DNA from: an uncultured Alphaproteobacteria bacterium
GTDB taxonomy: Bacteria; Pseudomonadota; Alphaproteobacteria; CAAGCB01; CAG-977
Direction: 5' to 3'
Assembly: GCA_934277945.1 (NCBI GenBank)
Contig: CAKQWA010000019.1
Coordinates: forward strand, 1 to 11,977
Length of the DNA stretch: 11,977 nt
Shown here one piece after another: positions 1-6,361 of the stretch. The notes beneath the pieces were generated by a model. That model ran no database searches. It saw nothing but the letters and a program-made list of their open reading frames with translations, and was not told the DNA's origin. The position numbers and the translations under genes were made by a program. Every line of letters starts with the position of its first letter. Positions within the stretch are counted from its first letter, which is position 1.

Positions 1-52
1 TCATTTGAGAGGGGATTTTTATGCTTTTTTTCACGTTCGACCGATTTTTTGC

Positions 53-84
53 TTGACACGTACGGGGGGGGGGGGGGGTACGCT
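53..84 (+). promoter_or_regulatory. sigma-70-like promoter with 15-G spacer (candidate phase-variable promoter)
   Basis: A perfect -35 box TTGACA lies at 53-58 and a plausible -10 box TACGCT (3/6) at 79-84. The 20-nt gap between them is almost entirely an uninterrupted run of 15 G (64-78). The gap is 3 nt over the optimum of 17, so a 12-G allele would restore ideal spacing. Known promoters such as Neisseria porA vary expression by changes in a G tract in this position. The tract is flanked by CGTAC and TACG. That it acts as a switch here is inference. Confidence 0.55.
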
Positions 85-120
85 AGGGACAGAAGATTGA
101 TTCTGTCAGGCGGGTGTCCC

Positions 121-1467
121 ATGCGAAAAAATGCTTTGCCGTTTATGATTTTCACGTTTCTTGCCGGATACGCGCTTCCGGCTTTTTGCGCGCCGGAGAA
201 GACGGACGGCTCGGAAACATCGAAAACCTATGTGCCGGCGTATATGCAGCCCGCGTTGAAACTTGGGTCGTCCTATTCAAAGGATACAAAGGGGACGGCT
301 TTTTGCATGGAGGGACATTCCGGCGCGACGCTTTCCAATCCGGACTGCAAAGATACGCGTCAATGTCAAACGGACAGCGACTGCGGACACGCGAATTATT
401 TTTGCAACAAGTACAATCAATGCGTCTATCAGGAATGTACGGGCGTGAACGATACCGAATCGTGTCTGAAATACTCGCATTTGCGCTCGTGCGTGAAAAA
501 CGAGGCGACGGGCGGGCACGAATGTCGCATTACTTGCACTTGGGACGACGTTTTGAAAGACACGTCGCAGGGAATCAAGCAGGAGGATTTGTACAAGCGT
601 ATTCAATTTGAGTATATGCTCCGGACGAATCAGGCGAACGCCGCTTTGTTTTTAAGCGGTTTCACGGACGCGCAACTGGCGACTTTCGCGCGCGATTACG
701 ATGCCGGCATGGCGACGTGCGTCAAAGGCAAAGTGGCGAAATGCGATTTCACGGGGCTGGATCAGCAGGGAATTTCCTTTGATGAGTATTACGGACTTCT
801 TCAAACGCCGTGCATGCCTTGCTCCATGGCGACGGGCGGGACTTGGGGAAAGAACGGCGAGGAGGATTTGGGAAAATTGGGCGCGTACCCGTATTACACC
901 ATCAATCTGGAATATCTGGACACATTTTGGGACGGCGGCTACGTGGGAACGCAAAAGTGCGCCACATACGGATGCGCATGGAACCGTTCGGCCGGTTATT
1001 ACCCGCGCGGATGCGGCAATGCAAAGGCTTTCGAGGAAATGATGAAAGCCGCGCCGAACCGCGTCACGCAACTCAACAACAGGGTGGCTTTGGCTTCCAA
1101 AGTCTTTTCCGATATGTCGGTCGTCAAATCGCAAATGCAGAACGTCAACATCAATCCGGCTTTGAACGCGCCGCCGAATCTGATTCCGCTGGGGCAGTCC
1201 GATTTCTGTCACACGCTGGGGTTTGTCCCGCGCTATCAAACGCCGGTAAACCGCGATCCGACGTCGTTTTACGTTCTCGCCTATTCCCTGCCGGATTTGG
1301 TTTACGCGCCGCAGCAAAAGGGGCACACATACGCGTACGATGAAAACAACAACATCATTTACGTCAATTTGAACATTCCGCAAGGCAACCTGTTCTGCTG
1401 CATGGCGATCACTTACAACATTCCGAACAGGGAAGCCGCGGATTGCGTCCGGCTGAGTCCGAAATGA
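121..1467 (+). CDS. secreted cysteine-rich protein of unknown function
   Basis: This 448-residue protein starts at the ATG at 121, chosen because it is followed directly by a signal peptide: MRKN, a hydrophobic core at about residues 5-22, then an Ala-rich cleavage region near 21-24. An in-frame TTG at 49 would extend it through the G tract and spoil the signal, so I reject it. A weak Shine-Dalgarno AGGCGGG is at 108-114. The exported part has 22 cysteines, eleven of them within about residues 62-165, with a pattern C-x5-DC-x6-C-x5-C-V of the kind seen in disulfide-rich extracellular modules. Later features are a PCMPC motif, an aromatic Tyr/Trp-rich middle, and a CC pair near the C-terminus. 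The even cysteine number fits disulfide bonding in the periplasm or outside the cell. No catalytic family is recognised. The G-tract promoter suggests a surface-exposed, variably expressed product. Confidence 0.8.
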   Translation: MRKNALPFMIFTFLAGYALPAFCAPEKTDGSETSKTYVPAYMQPALKLGSSYSKDTKGTAFCMEGHSGATLSNPDCKDTRQCQTDSDCGHANYFCNKYNQCVYQECTGVNDTESCLKYSHLRSCVKNEATGGHECRITCTWDDVLKDTSQGIKQEDLYKRIQFEYMLRTNQANAALFLSGFTDAQLATFARDYDAGMATCVKGKVAKCDFTGLDQQGISFDEYYGLLQTPCMPCSMATGGTWGKNGEEDLGKLGAYPYYTINLEYLDTFWDGGYVGTQKCATYGCAWNRSAGYYPRGCGNAKAFEEMMKAAPNRVTQLNNRVALASKVFSDMSVVKSQMQNVNINPALNAPPNLIPLGQSDFCHTLGFVPRYQTPVNRDPTSFYVLAYSLPDLVYAPQQKGHTYAYDENNNIIYVNLNIPQGNLFCCMAITYNIPNREAADCVRLSPK

Positions 1468-1500
1468 CGGCATGAAACACGCTTGAAAAAAGCGTGCGGG

Positions 1501-1558
1501 GCGGCAAACAAGAAGTGTCACAGTCGCATGAGAGCCTCCGGTTTGCCGCTTCCTTTTT
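1501..1558 (+). terminator. hairpin terminator after the cysteine-rich protein gene
   Basis: GCGGCAAAC at 1501-1509 pairs perfectly with GTTTGCCGC at 1541-1549, with a 31-nt loop, and is followed by TTCCTTTTT. A second smaller hairpin, CACGCTT/AAGCGTG with a GAAAA loop, lies just upstream at 1478-1496 without a T tract. The loop is longer than in a classic intrinsic terminator, so confidence is moderate. Confidence 0.55.
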
Positions 1559-1588
1559 AAACTTTCGTCGCGCTTGTCTTTTTTTTGT

Positions 1589-1616
1589 TTGAAGCCGCCG
1601 GCTTAAAGCATATCAT
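1589..1616 (+). promoter_or_regulatory. probable promoter of the flavodiiron gene with palindromic spacer
   Basis: TTGAAG at 1589-1594 and TATCAT at 1611-1616 are separated by 16 nt. A 13-bp inverted repeat, AAGCCG-C-CGGCTT (1592-1604), overlaps the -35 box and the spacer. It is placed where a repressor or a spacer-binding activator could act. The regulator is unknown. Confidence 0.45.
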
Positions 1617-1669
1617 ATCCGGAAAGGGCGGACGCGATTCGCGCGCCGCGTGTGCTGAAAGGACGAAAA

Positions 1670-2830
1670 ATGAAAATTACTGACGATATTTTATACATCG
1701 GTGTCAACGATCACGAAGTCGATTTGTTCGAGGGGCAATACGTCGTTCCCAACGGCATGGCGTACAATTCCTATGTCATCAAAGACGAAAAAATCGCCGT
1801 GATGGACACCGTGGACGCGCGTTTTAAAGACGAGTGGCTGGACAATCTGGAAAAAGCGCTGGACGGCGCAAAGCCCGATTATCTGATCATTCAGCACATG
1901 GAGCCGGATCATTCCGCCAACATAGCGGCGTTTACGGAAAAATATCCGGACGCGGTCGTCGTCGCGACGGCGAAAGCCTTTGTCATGCTGGAAAATTTCT
2001 TTGACGCGGATACGGCGCGCAATCGCCTTGTCGTTGAAAAAGAGGGGCAGACGCTGTCTTTGGGCAAGCACAATCTGACGTTCGTTTTCGCGCCCATGGT
2101 GCATTGGCCCGAAGTCATGGTCACTTACGATTCGACCGACAAAGTCCTGTTTTCCGCCGACGGATTCGGCAAATTCGGCGCTTTGGACGTTGAGGAGGAC
2201 TGGGATTGCGAAGCCCGCCGCTATTACATCGGCATTGTCGGCAAATACGGCGCGCAGGTGCAGGCTTTGCTGAAAAAAGCCGCGGGACTGGACATCAGAA
2301 TTATTTGCGCCTTGCACGGTCCCGTGCTGAAAGACAATCTGGCGCACTACATTGAAAAATACGACATCTGGTCGTCTTACCGCGTCGAATCCGACGGCGT
2401 GATGATTGCTTACACGTCCGTGTACGGCAACACGAAAAAAGCCGTCGAACTGCTTGCCGGAAAACTCAAAGCCAAAGGATGCCCGAAAGTCGTCGTGTGC
2501 GATTTGGCGCGCGAAGACATGGCGGAGGCGGTCGAAGACGCTTTCCGCTACGGCAAACTGGTTTTGGCGACCACGACCTACAACGCCGACATTTTCCCGT
2601 TTATGAAGATTTTTATCGACAATCTGACGGAGCGCAACTATCAGAACCGCACGGTCGGCTTGATTGAAAACGGATCGTGGGCGCCGATTGCCGCGAAAAT
2701 CATGAAAGAAAAATTCGCCAAATCGAAAAACATCGCGTTTTTGGACACGACGGTCAAAATCATGTCCGGCGTGAAGCCCGAAAACGTCGCGCAAATCGAC
2801 GCCATGGCGGACGAATTGTGCCGCGCCTGA
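1670..2830 (+). CDS. class A flavodiiron protein (O2/NO reductase, FprA family)
   Basis: Flavodiiron proteins reduce O2 to water or NO to N2O in the cytoplasm, using a non-haem di-iron site and FMN. This one has 386 residues, the usual length for a two-domain member. The N-terminal metallo-beta-lactamase-like domain (about 1-235) carries the iron ligands H76-x-E78-x-D80-H81, H145, D164 and H216. The flavodoxin domain (about 240-386) begins with the FMN-loop segment YTSVYGNTKKA and continues with TTTYNADIFP and ENGSWAP. There is no C-terminal rubredoxin or flavin reductase fusion, so electrons must come from a separate protein, and no rubredoxin gene is adjacent. The ATG at 1670 is preferred over a GTG at 1652 because AAAGGA at 1657-1662 is well placed before it. 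The gene is monocistronic, between its own promoter and terminator. Which gas it prefers cannot be read from sequence. Confidence 0.95.
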   Translation: MKITDDILYIGVNDHEVDLFEGQYVVPNGMAYNSYVIKDEKIAVMDTVDARFKDEWLDNLEKALDGAKPDYLIIQHMEPDHSANIAAFTEKYPDAVVVATAKAFVMLENFFDADTARNRLVVEKEGQTLSLGKHNLTFVFAPMVHWPEVMVTYDSTDKVLFSADGFGKFGALDVEEDWDCEARRYYIGIVGKYGAQVQALLKKAAGLDIRIICALHGPVLKDNLAHYIEKYDIWSSYRVESDGVMIAYTSVYGNTKKAVELLAGKLKAKGCPKVVVCDLAREDMAEAVEDAFRYGKLVLATTTYNADIFPFMKIFIDNLTERNYQNRTVGLIENGSWAPIAAKIMKEKFAKSKNIAFLDTTVKIMSGVKPENVAQIDAMADELCRA

Positions 2831-2848
2831 AATCAGGTCCGGCAAATC

Positions 2849-2882
2849 GGGGCGGCGGAAGATTTCGACGCCCCTTTTTTTT
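2849..2882 (+). terminator. intrinsic terminator of the flavodiiron gene
   Basis: GGGGCG at 2849-2854 pairs with CGCCCC at 2869-2874 and is followed by eight T (2875-2882). This is a classic rho-independent terminator 18 nt after the stop codon. Confidence 0.85.
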
Positions 2883-2886
2883 GTTT

Positions 2887-2916
2887 TTGACTCGCTTCGG
2901 ACTTTGGTGGCAAAAT
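2887..2916 (+). promoter_or_regulatory. probable promoter of the lipoprotein/membrane protein pair
   Basis: TTGACT at 2887-2892 (5/6) and CAAAAT at 2911-2916 (4/6) are 18 nt apart, directly after the previous terminator and about 30 nt before the next start codon. Confidence 0.5.
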
Positions 2917-2946
2917 ATCCGAAACAATAACACGGAAAAACGACTG

Positions 2947-3372
2947 ATGAAAAAATTGTCCCGTCTGCTGACGCTTCTTTTGTGTCTGACCGCCTGCGCA
3001 ACCGTCGAGGCGACGCCGAAAAGCCGGATTGAATCGTGCGTCGGCGCGCTGGTTCAAGCGTATCAAAACAAGGACGAACGCGCGTTCATGGCGCGGATTT
3101 CAAAGGATTATTCGGACAGGGCGGGGCTTGAAAACCGCCTGATGAACGCGTTTTTGACGCATATCGACATTCGCGTGTCGCGCGCCGGCGTTTCAAATAT
3201 CGTGTACGAAAACGGCGCGTGGTCGGCGGACGTGCGCGTCGATTATTCTTTCGACCGGCGCATCGACGAGCGCGATCCGTTTGAACGGGTGCGGACAAGC
3301 ATTGCCGGACGCGCGGTTTTCAAAACGGAAAACAAAACGCTTGTCGTGACGCGGTTTGACAAATTCAAGTAA
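2947..3372 (+). CDS. small lipoprotein, possibly NTF2-like fold
   Basis: A 141-residue protein with a lipoprotein signal: MKKLSR, a leucine-rich core, then lipobox L-T-A-C with the lipidated cysteine at residue 17. This predicts a membrane-anchored, periplasm-facing protein. The mature part starts with a helical stretch (SRIESCVGALVQAYQNKDE) and continues with strand-like segments containing alternating hydrophobic residues (IDIRVSRAGVSNIVYE, AWSADVRVDYSF, RAVFKTENKTLVVTRF). A helix followed by a curved sheet is the general layout of NTF2/SnoaL-like proteins, but no diagnostic residue supports this beyond overall pattern. The start at 2947 gives the signal peptide directly after the initiator Met, with GGAAA about 8 nt upstream. 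The next gene follows after 15 nt, so the two are probably co-transcribed and may work together at the inner membrane. Function unknown. Confidence 0.75.
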   Translation: MKKLSRLLTLLLCLTACATVEATPKSRIESCVGALVQAYQNKDERAFMARISKDYSDRAGLENRLMNAFLTHIDIRVSRAGVSNIVYENGAWSADVRVDYSFDRRIDERDPFERVRTSIAGRAVFKTENKTLVVTRFDKFK

Positions 3373-3387
3373 AAGGATGAAAGCGCG

Positions 3388-3837
3388 ATGGAAAACGATT
3401 TGTATGTTTTAAAAGCCAAACGCAACGCCTGTTTGAAAAGTTTGTGCCTGCCCGCCGTGCTCATCGCTTTTTGCGCCGCCGTTTTCATTTTCGGCGCGCT
3501 GATTGTGCCGTTTTCAATCATCGGCGCGGTTTTGGCGATGTTTCTGGCGTATTTTCTGCCGTCCGTGCCGCTTTTGACGCGCTTGCGCCGCGCCAAACGG
3601 GTCAGCGATTTGTTCATTGTGACCATCGACGTGCCGCAAAACGACGAAATCCCCGAAAAGCGCGAATTCGTTTCGCTCGGGGAAAGCGCGGCGGACTTTT
3701 TTATGCAGTGGCTGGCGTATTTTCTGATTATCGCGTTCGGCTTGTTCGTCTGGCTGGCGGTTGTCGTCTTCCGCTTGATTCTGGCGGCGTATTTCCAGCT
3801 GAAAATCTGGGCGGAGCGCGCCTCAAACGCGGATTAG
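3388..3837 (+). CDS. three-helix integral membrane protein of unknown function
   Basis: A 149-residue protein with three likely membrane helices at about residues 20-40, 42-63 and 108-132. A positively charged stretch after the second helix (TRLRRAKR, 64-71) suggests that the soluble segment at 64-105 faces the cytoplasm. The start is the ATG at 3388, with AAAGGA at about 3372-3377 upstream, overlapping the end of the lipoprotein gene. The stop TAG at 3835-3837 overlaps the stop codon of the convergent bamE gene by 4 bp, and no terminator lies between them. I do not recognise the family. The pairing with the lipoprotein gene suggests a shared envelope role, which is inference. Confidence 0.7.
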   Translation: MENDLYVLKAKRNACLKSLCLPAVLIAFCAAVFIFGALIVPFSIIGAVLAMFLAYFLPSVPLLTRLRRAKRVSDLFIVTIDVPQNDEIPEKREFVSLGESAADFFMQWLAYFLIIAFGLFVWLAVVVFRLILAAYFQLKIWAERASNAD

Positions 3838-4274
3838 CGCGCAGAAGACTGCTTTTGCTCGAATCTGCCGATGTTGGAAATCAACTGATCCGTCACGGAA
3901 ACGGAATGTCCCGCCATTTCCGTCGCTTCCGGATCGTAGGGCAGGGCGACGCCGTCTTGCAGGTCGTACGTTTTGATGTCTTTTAATATGCCGTTGTCGT
4001 CAAATTCCAAAGACGTGACGGTGCGCGCCGTTTCTTTCGGCTTGAAAAAGGCGAGGCGTTCCTGACGCGACGTAATGTACAGCCAGTATTCGTGTCCGAA
4101 AACCGTTTTGGACGACGGAGAGCCCAGCAAAGCCTGCACTTGCGTGTACGGCGTGACGCCTTTTTGCAACTTGCCCAACCGCGCAGGATCCGGCGAACTG
4201 CCGTGCGTGTCGATCATGGGGGTGCAGGCAACGCAAAATGCCGATATGAAAAAAGCCGATAAAATTCGCCGCAT
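3834..4274 (-). CDS. bamE: outer membrane assembly lipoprotein BamE (SmpA/OmlA family)
   Basis: BamE is an outer-membrane lipoprotein of the BAM complex, which folds and inserts beta-barrel proteins. This copy has 146 residues. It begins with a signal peptide ending FCVAC, cysteine 17 being the likely lipidated residue; a Cys at position -3 of the lipobox is unusual. The BamE core follows: the LGKLQKGVTPYTQVQALLGSP segment typical of the family, then strands through HEYWLYIT, TVTSLEFDDNGILKDIKTY. The tail (about 105-146) is an extension without clear motifs, as found in alphaproteobacterial OmlA-type proteins. AAGGAAG lies just before the start codon on the minus strand. The gene is divergent from yceD, sharing an 85-bp intergenic region, and is convergent with the upstream membrane protein gene. 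Confidence 0.92.
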   Translation of the reverse strand: MRRILSAFFISAFCVACTPMIDTHGSSPDPARLGKLQKGVTPYTQVQALLGSPSSKTVFGHEYWLYITSRQERLAFFKPKETARTVTSLEFDDNGILKDIKTYDLQDGVALPYDPEATEMAGHSVSVTDQLISNIGRFEQKQSSAR

Positions 4275-4298
4275 GACGCTTCCTTTTGCAAAACGGAA

Positions 4299-4328
4299 TT
4301 TACTTGTTTTAAAAACGTGCTATATCAT
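4299..4328 (+). promoter_or_regulatory. probable promoter of yceD
   Basis: TTTACT at 4299-4304 (4/6) and TATCAT at 4323-4328 (5/6) are 18 nt apart in the bamE-yceD intergenic region, about 30 nt before the yceD start. No convincing minus-strand promoter for bamE could be picked out in the same 85 bp. Confidence 0.5.
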
Positions 4329-4359
4329 ACTTGAAGCTCTTACGATAAGGAAATAAAAA

Positions 4360-4887
4360 ATGCGTTCACAGGCACATGATTTTTCTTTTACGCTCGATTT
4401 CGCCCACGTCGGCGCGCACGGCATCAACGTCGCGCTTGAAGCCTCTCCGGAACAGAAAAAGGCTTTGGCGGAACGCTTCGGCGTTTTAAGCGTGGAGGAT
4501 TTCGCGGCAACCGCCCGCATCACCCGCGAAGACGTTGACAAAGCCCGCGTCAAAGGGGATTTTCACGCCAAAGTCGAACAAACGTGCGGCATCACACTTG
4601 AACCGTTCACGCAGGACGTCGCCGAGGAATTCGATTTGACGTTCAAGGAAACCGCGCCGTCGCAATCGGTGAAAAACGAGTACGTTTTGGATATGGACGG
4701 CGATTTTGAACCGATGGAGCGGGGCAAAATGGACATAGGCGAAACGCTGGTCGAACTGCTGTCTTTGGCGCTGGACGCGTTTCCGAAGAAAAAGGACGCC
4801 GTTTTCACTTACACCGACGACGACGCGGACGGCGGCGAACCCGCAAAATCGCCTTTCGCGGCGCTGGAAGCCTTGAAAGCAAAATAA
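4360..4887 (+). CDS. yceD: YceD/DUF177 family protein
   Basis: A 175-residue member of the DUF177 family, almost always encoded next to rpmF, and linked in the literature to 23S rRNA or ribosome maturation. The segment MDIGETLVELLSLALDAFPKKKD (about 124-147) matches the conserved C-terminal D-x-G-E-x2-x-E-x-L-x-L-A-L-x2-F/Y-P motif. The N-terminal half is typical of the alphaproteobacterial form, with a helical region ARITREDVDKARVKGDF and a beta segment ending TLEPF. AAGGA at 4347-4351 sits 8 nt before the ATG. Alphaproteobacterial relatives often have a cytochrome bc1 assembly chaperone gene just upstream; here bamE is the direct neighbour and the chaperone is missing. Confidence 0.88.
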   Translation: MRSQAHDFSFTLDFAHVGAHGINVALEASPEQKKALAERFGVLSVEDFAATARITREDVDKARVKGDFHAKVEQTCGITLEPFTQDVAEEFDLTFKETAPSQSVKNEYVLDMDGDFEPMERGKMDIGETLVELLSLALDAFPKKKDAVFTYTDDDADGGEPAKSPFAALEALKAK

Positions 4888-4972
4888 TTTCACACTTTTA
4901 AGAGATTTTTATCAAAATATCTCTTGCAGTTTGTGAAATTTTTTTATATGACTTATAACCAATTTTGATAAC
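4886..4972 (+). promoter_or_regulatory. structured AT-rich rpmF leader with nested inverted repeats and promoter
   Basis: Two nested inverted repeats lie between yceD and rpmF: AATTTCACA (4886-4894) with TGTGAAATT (4932-4940), and inside it AAGAGAT (4900-4906) with ATCTCTT (4919-4925). A T-run follows at 4939-4945, so the structure can act as a terminator for yceD. The inner loop TTATCAAAAT (4909-4918) is a perfect 10-nt complement of ATTTTGATAA (4962-4971), allowing an alternative fold or pseudoknot. A promoter TTGTGA (4931-4936), 17 nt, TATAAC (4954-4959) overlaps the right arm. Confidence 0.55.
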
Positions 4973-4993
4973 TTTTTAAGAAAGAGGCTTGTT

Positions 4994-5191
4994 ATGGCTA
5001 CTCCCAGAAGTAAAAAATCGAAATCCGCCCGCGATATGCGCCGTTCCCATTTGGCGTTGAAAACCAATGCCGTCATGGAATGCCCCAACTGCGGCGAAAT
5101 CAAACGTCCTCATCATGTCTGCGAGGCTTGCGGTCAGTACGACAGCCGCGAAGTCGTCCGTCAGAAAACGCAAGACGACAAAGAAGACTGA
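4994..5191 (+). CDS. rpmF: 50S ribosomal protein bL32
   Basis: A 65-residue ribosomal protein of the large subunit. The N-terminus MATPRSKKSKSARDMRRSH is the standard bL32 signature (xVPKxKxSKSRRDxRRxH type). It is followed by a complete zinc ribbon: CPNC at residues 30-33 and CEAC at 43-46, so this is the zinc-binding C+ form, with no sign of the cysteine-free paralogue. The basic residues around KRPHHVC fit contact with 23S rRNA. AGAAAGAGG at about 4980-4988 serves as ribosome binding site. The gene sits in the conserved yceD-rpmF-plsX order and is probably co-transcribed with plsX, 34 bp downstream. Confidence 0.97.
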   Translation: MATPRSKKSKSARDMRRSHLALKTNAVMECPNCGEIKRPHHVCEACGQYDSREVVRQKTQDDKED

Positions 5192-5225
5192 CGTCTTGAC
5201 GGCATTCTGACCGCGGGGGTTTGGT

Positions 5226-6287
5226 TTGACGGATAAGCAACCGATAGTGATTGCGATTGACGCAATGGGTGGCGATCATGCGCCCGATTGCGTTATCGGC
5301 GGGTTGAAACGCGCGTCCGAAAAATTCGGATACATACGCTTCCTGATTTTCGGCGACGAGAAAAAAGTCCGTCCCTGCATCGACAAATACGGTTTGAGTG
5401 CCGACGTTTACACGTTCGTTCACACGGACAACGCCGTGCCGCCCGACGAAAAGCCGGGGGTGGCGTTGCGCACGCGTCGTGAATCGAGTATGTGGATGGC
5501 GATCGAGTCCGTCAAGGACGGGCGCGCGTCCGCCGTCGTTTCTTCGGGAAACACGGGCGCGCTGATGGCGTTGTCCAAAATCATTTTAGGCACTTTGCCC
5601 GCAATACACCGTCCCGCGATTCTGGCTCAAATGCCGACGCGGCACGGTGTTTGCACTTGTCTGGATTTGGGCGCGAACGCGCAATGCGACGCGCGCAATC
5701 TGGTCGAATTCGCCGTTATGGGCGAAGTGTTCAGCCGCGTCGTCATGGGCAAAAAAGTGCCGACGGTCGCTTTGCTGAACATCGGCTCGGAACGCACAAA
5801 AGGGTTGGACGAAATCAAGGAAGCGGCGGAAATCTTGGAAAATTCGCACAGCGACACGCGCGAATTCAAAGGTTTTGTCGAAGCCGACCAAATCGGCGAA
5901 AACGTCGTGGACGTGATTGTTTCCGACGGCTTTTCCGGCAATGTCATGCTTAAAGCCATTGAGGGCACGGCAAAACTGATTTTGCGCCTGTTCAAAGATT
6001 TTCGCGGTTCGGGCGTTTGGGGCTTTCTTTCGTTCGTTTTCGCCATTCCCATTTTGCTGAAATTGAAAAAGAAAATGGATCCCCGCCTGTACAACGGCGG
6101 TATGCTGATCGGCTTGAAAGGCATTTCCATTAAAAGTCACGGCGGCACCGACGAAATCGGTTTCGCGAACGCCGTCGGCGTGGCGGTTCACACCGTCGAG
6201 AAGGATTTGCTGGGGCAGATTACCGAAAATATGAGCAAGGTCGTTTTTCCCGAAGCCGAAGTGCAAGCCGCGTCGGATAACGCCTAA
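5226..6287 (+). CDS. plsX: phosphate acyltransferase PlsX
   Basis: PlsX converts acyl-ACP and phosphate to acyl-phosphate, the first step of the PlsX/PlsY route to phosphatidic acid, at the cytoplasmic face of the membrane. This 353-residue protein has the expected length and motifs: IDAMGGDHAP at 11-20, VVSSGNTGALMAL at 104-116, CLDLGANAQC at 145-154, NIGSE at 185-189, and SDGFSGNV at 233-240. The start appears to be the TTG at 5226, because the conserved IDAMGGD motif begins only 10 residues later and no ATG precedes it. A GTG at residue 8 is the only other option and would leave almost no N-terminus. The gene normally precedes fabH, but here 74 bp without coding potential separate it from ihfA. 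Confidence 0.96.
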   Translation: MTDKQPIVIAIDAMGGDHAPDCVIGGLKRASEKFGYIRFLIFGDEKKVRPCIDKYGLSADVYTFVHTDNAVPPDEKPGVALRTRRESSMWMAIESVKDGRASAVVSSGNTGALMALSKIILGTLPAIHRPAILAQMPTRHGVCTCLDLGANAQCDARNLVEFAVMGEVFSRVVMGKKVPTVALLNIGSERTKGLDEIKEAAEILENSHSDTREFKGFVEADQIGENVVDVIVSDGFSGNVMLKAIEGTAKLILRLFKDFRGSGVWGFLSFVFAIPILLKLKKKMDPRLYNGGMLIGLKGISIKSHGGTDEIGFANAVGVAVHTVEKDLLGQITENMSKVVFPEAEVQAASDNA

Positions 6288-6300
6288 CATATTAAAATCC

Positions 6301-6329
6301 TTGAAAAAATGAATTCGTTTCGGTATGAT
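6301..6329 (+). promoter_or_regulatory. promoter of ihfA-merR
   Basis: TTGAAA at 6301-6306 (5/6) and TATGAT at 6324-6329 (5/6) are 17 nt apart, 32 nt before the ihfA ATG. This is the best sigma-70 consensus promoter in the window and lies in the gap where fabH would be expected. Confidence 0.65.
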
Positions 6330-6361
6330 GAAGTCAAGTTTTTCATTGACGAGGGGGCGCC

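Noticed and set aside
21..56. Tiny frame MLFFTFDRFFA starting at ATG 21 after GAGAGGGGA, a possible leader peptide
   Set aside because: Only 11 codons, hydrophobic because of T-rich DNA, and its stop overlaps the -35 box of the next promoter; upstream context is missing.
49..120. N-terminal extension of the cysteine-rich protein from TTG 49 through the G tract, giving a poly-Gly leader
   Set aside because: It would bury the clear signal peptide that begins at ATG 121, and there is no ribosome binding site before 49.
652..1521. 289-codon minus-strand frame opposite the cysteine-rich gene
   Set aside because: Same antisense composition pattern; the plus-strand product has a signal peptide and an organised cysteine pattern.
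1691..3001. Long minus-strand frame over the flavodiiron gene
   Set aside because: Antisense shadow: the plus strand encodes a full conserved protein, and the minus frame gives an Arg/Phe/Val-rich product with no motifs.
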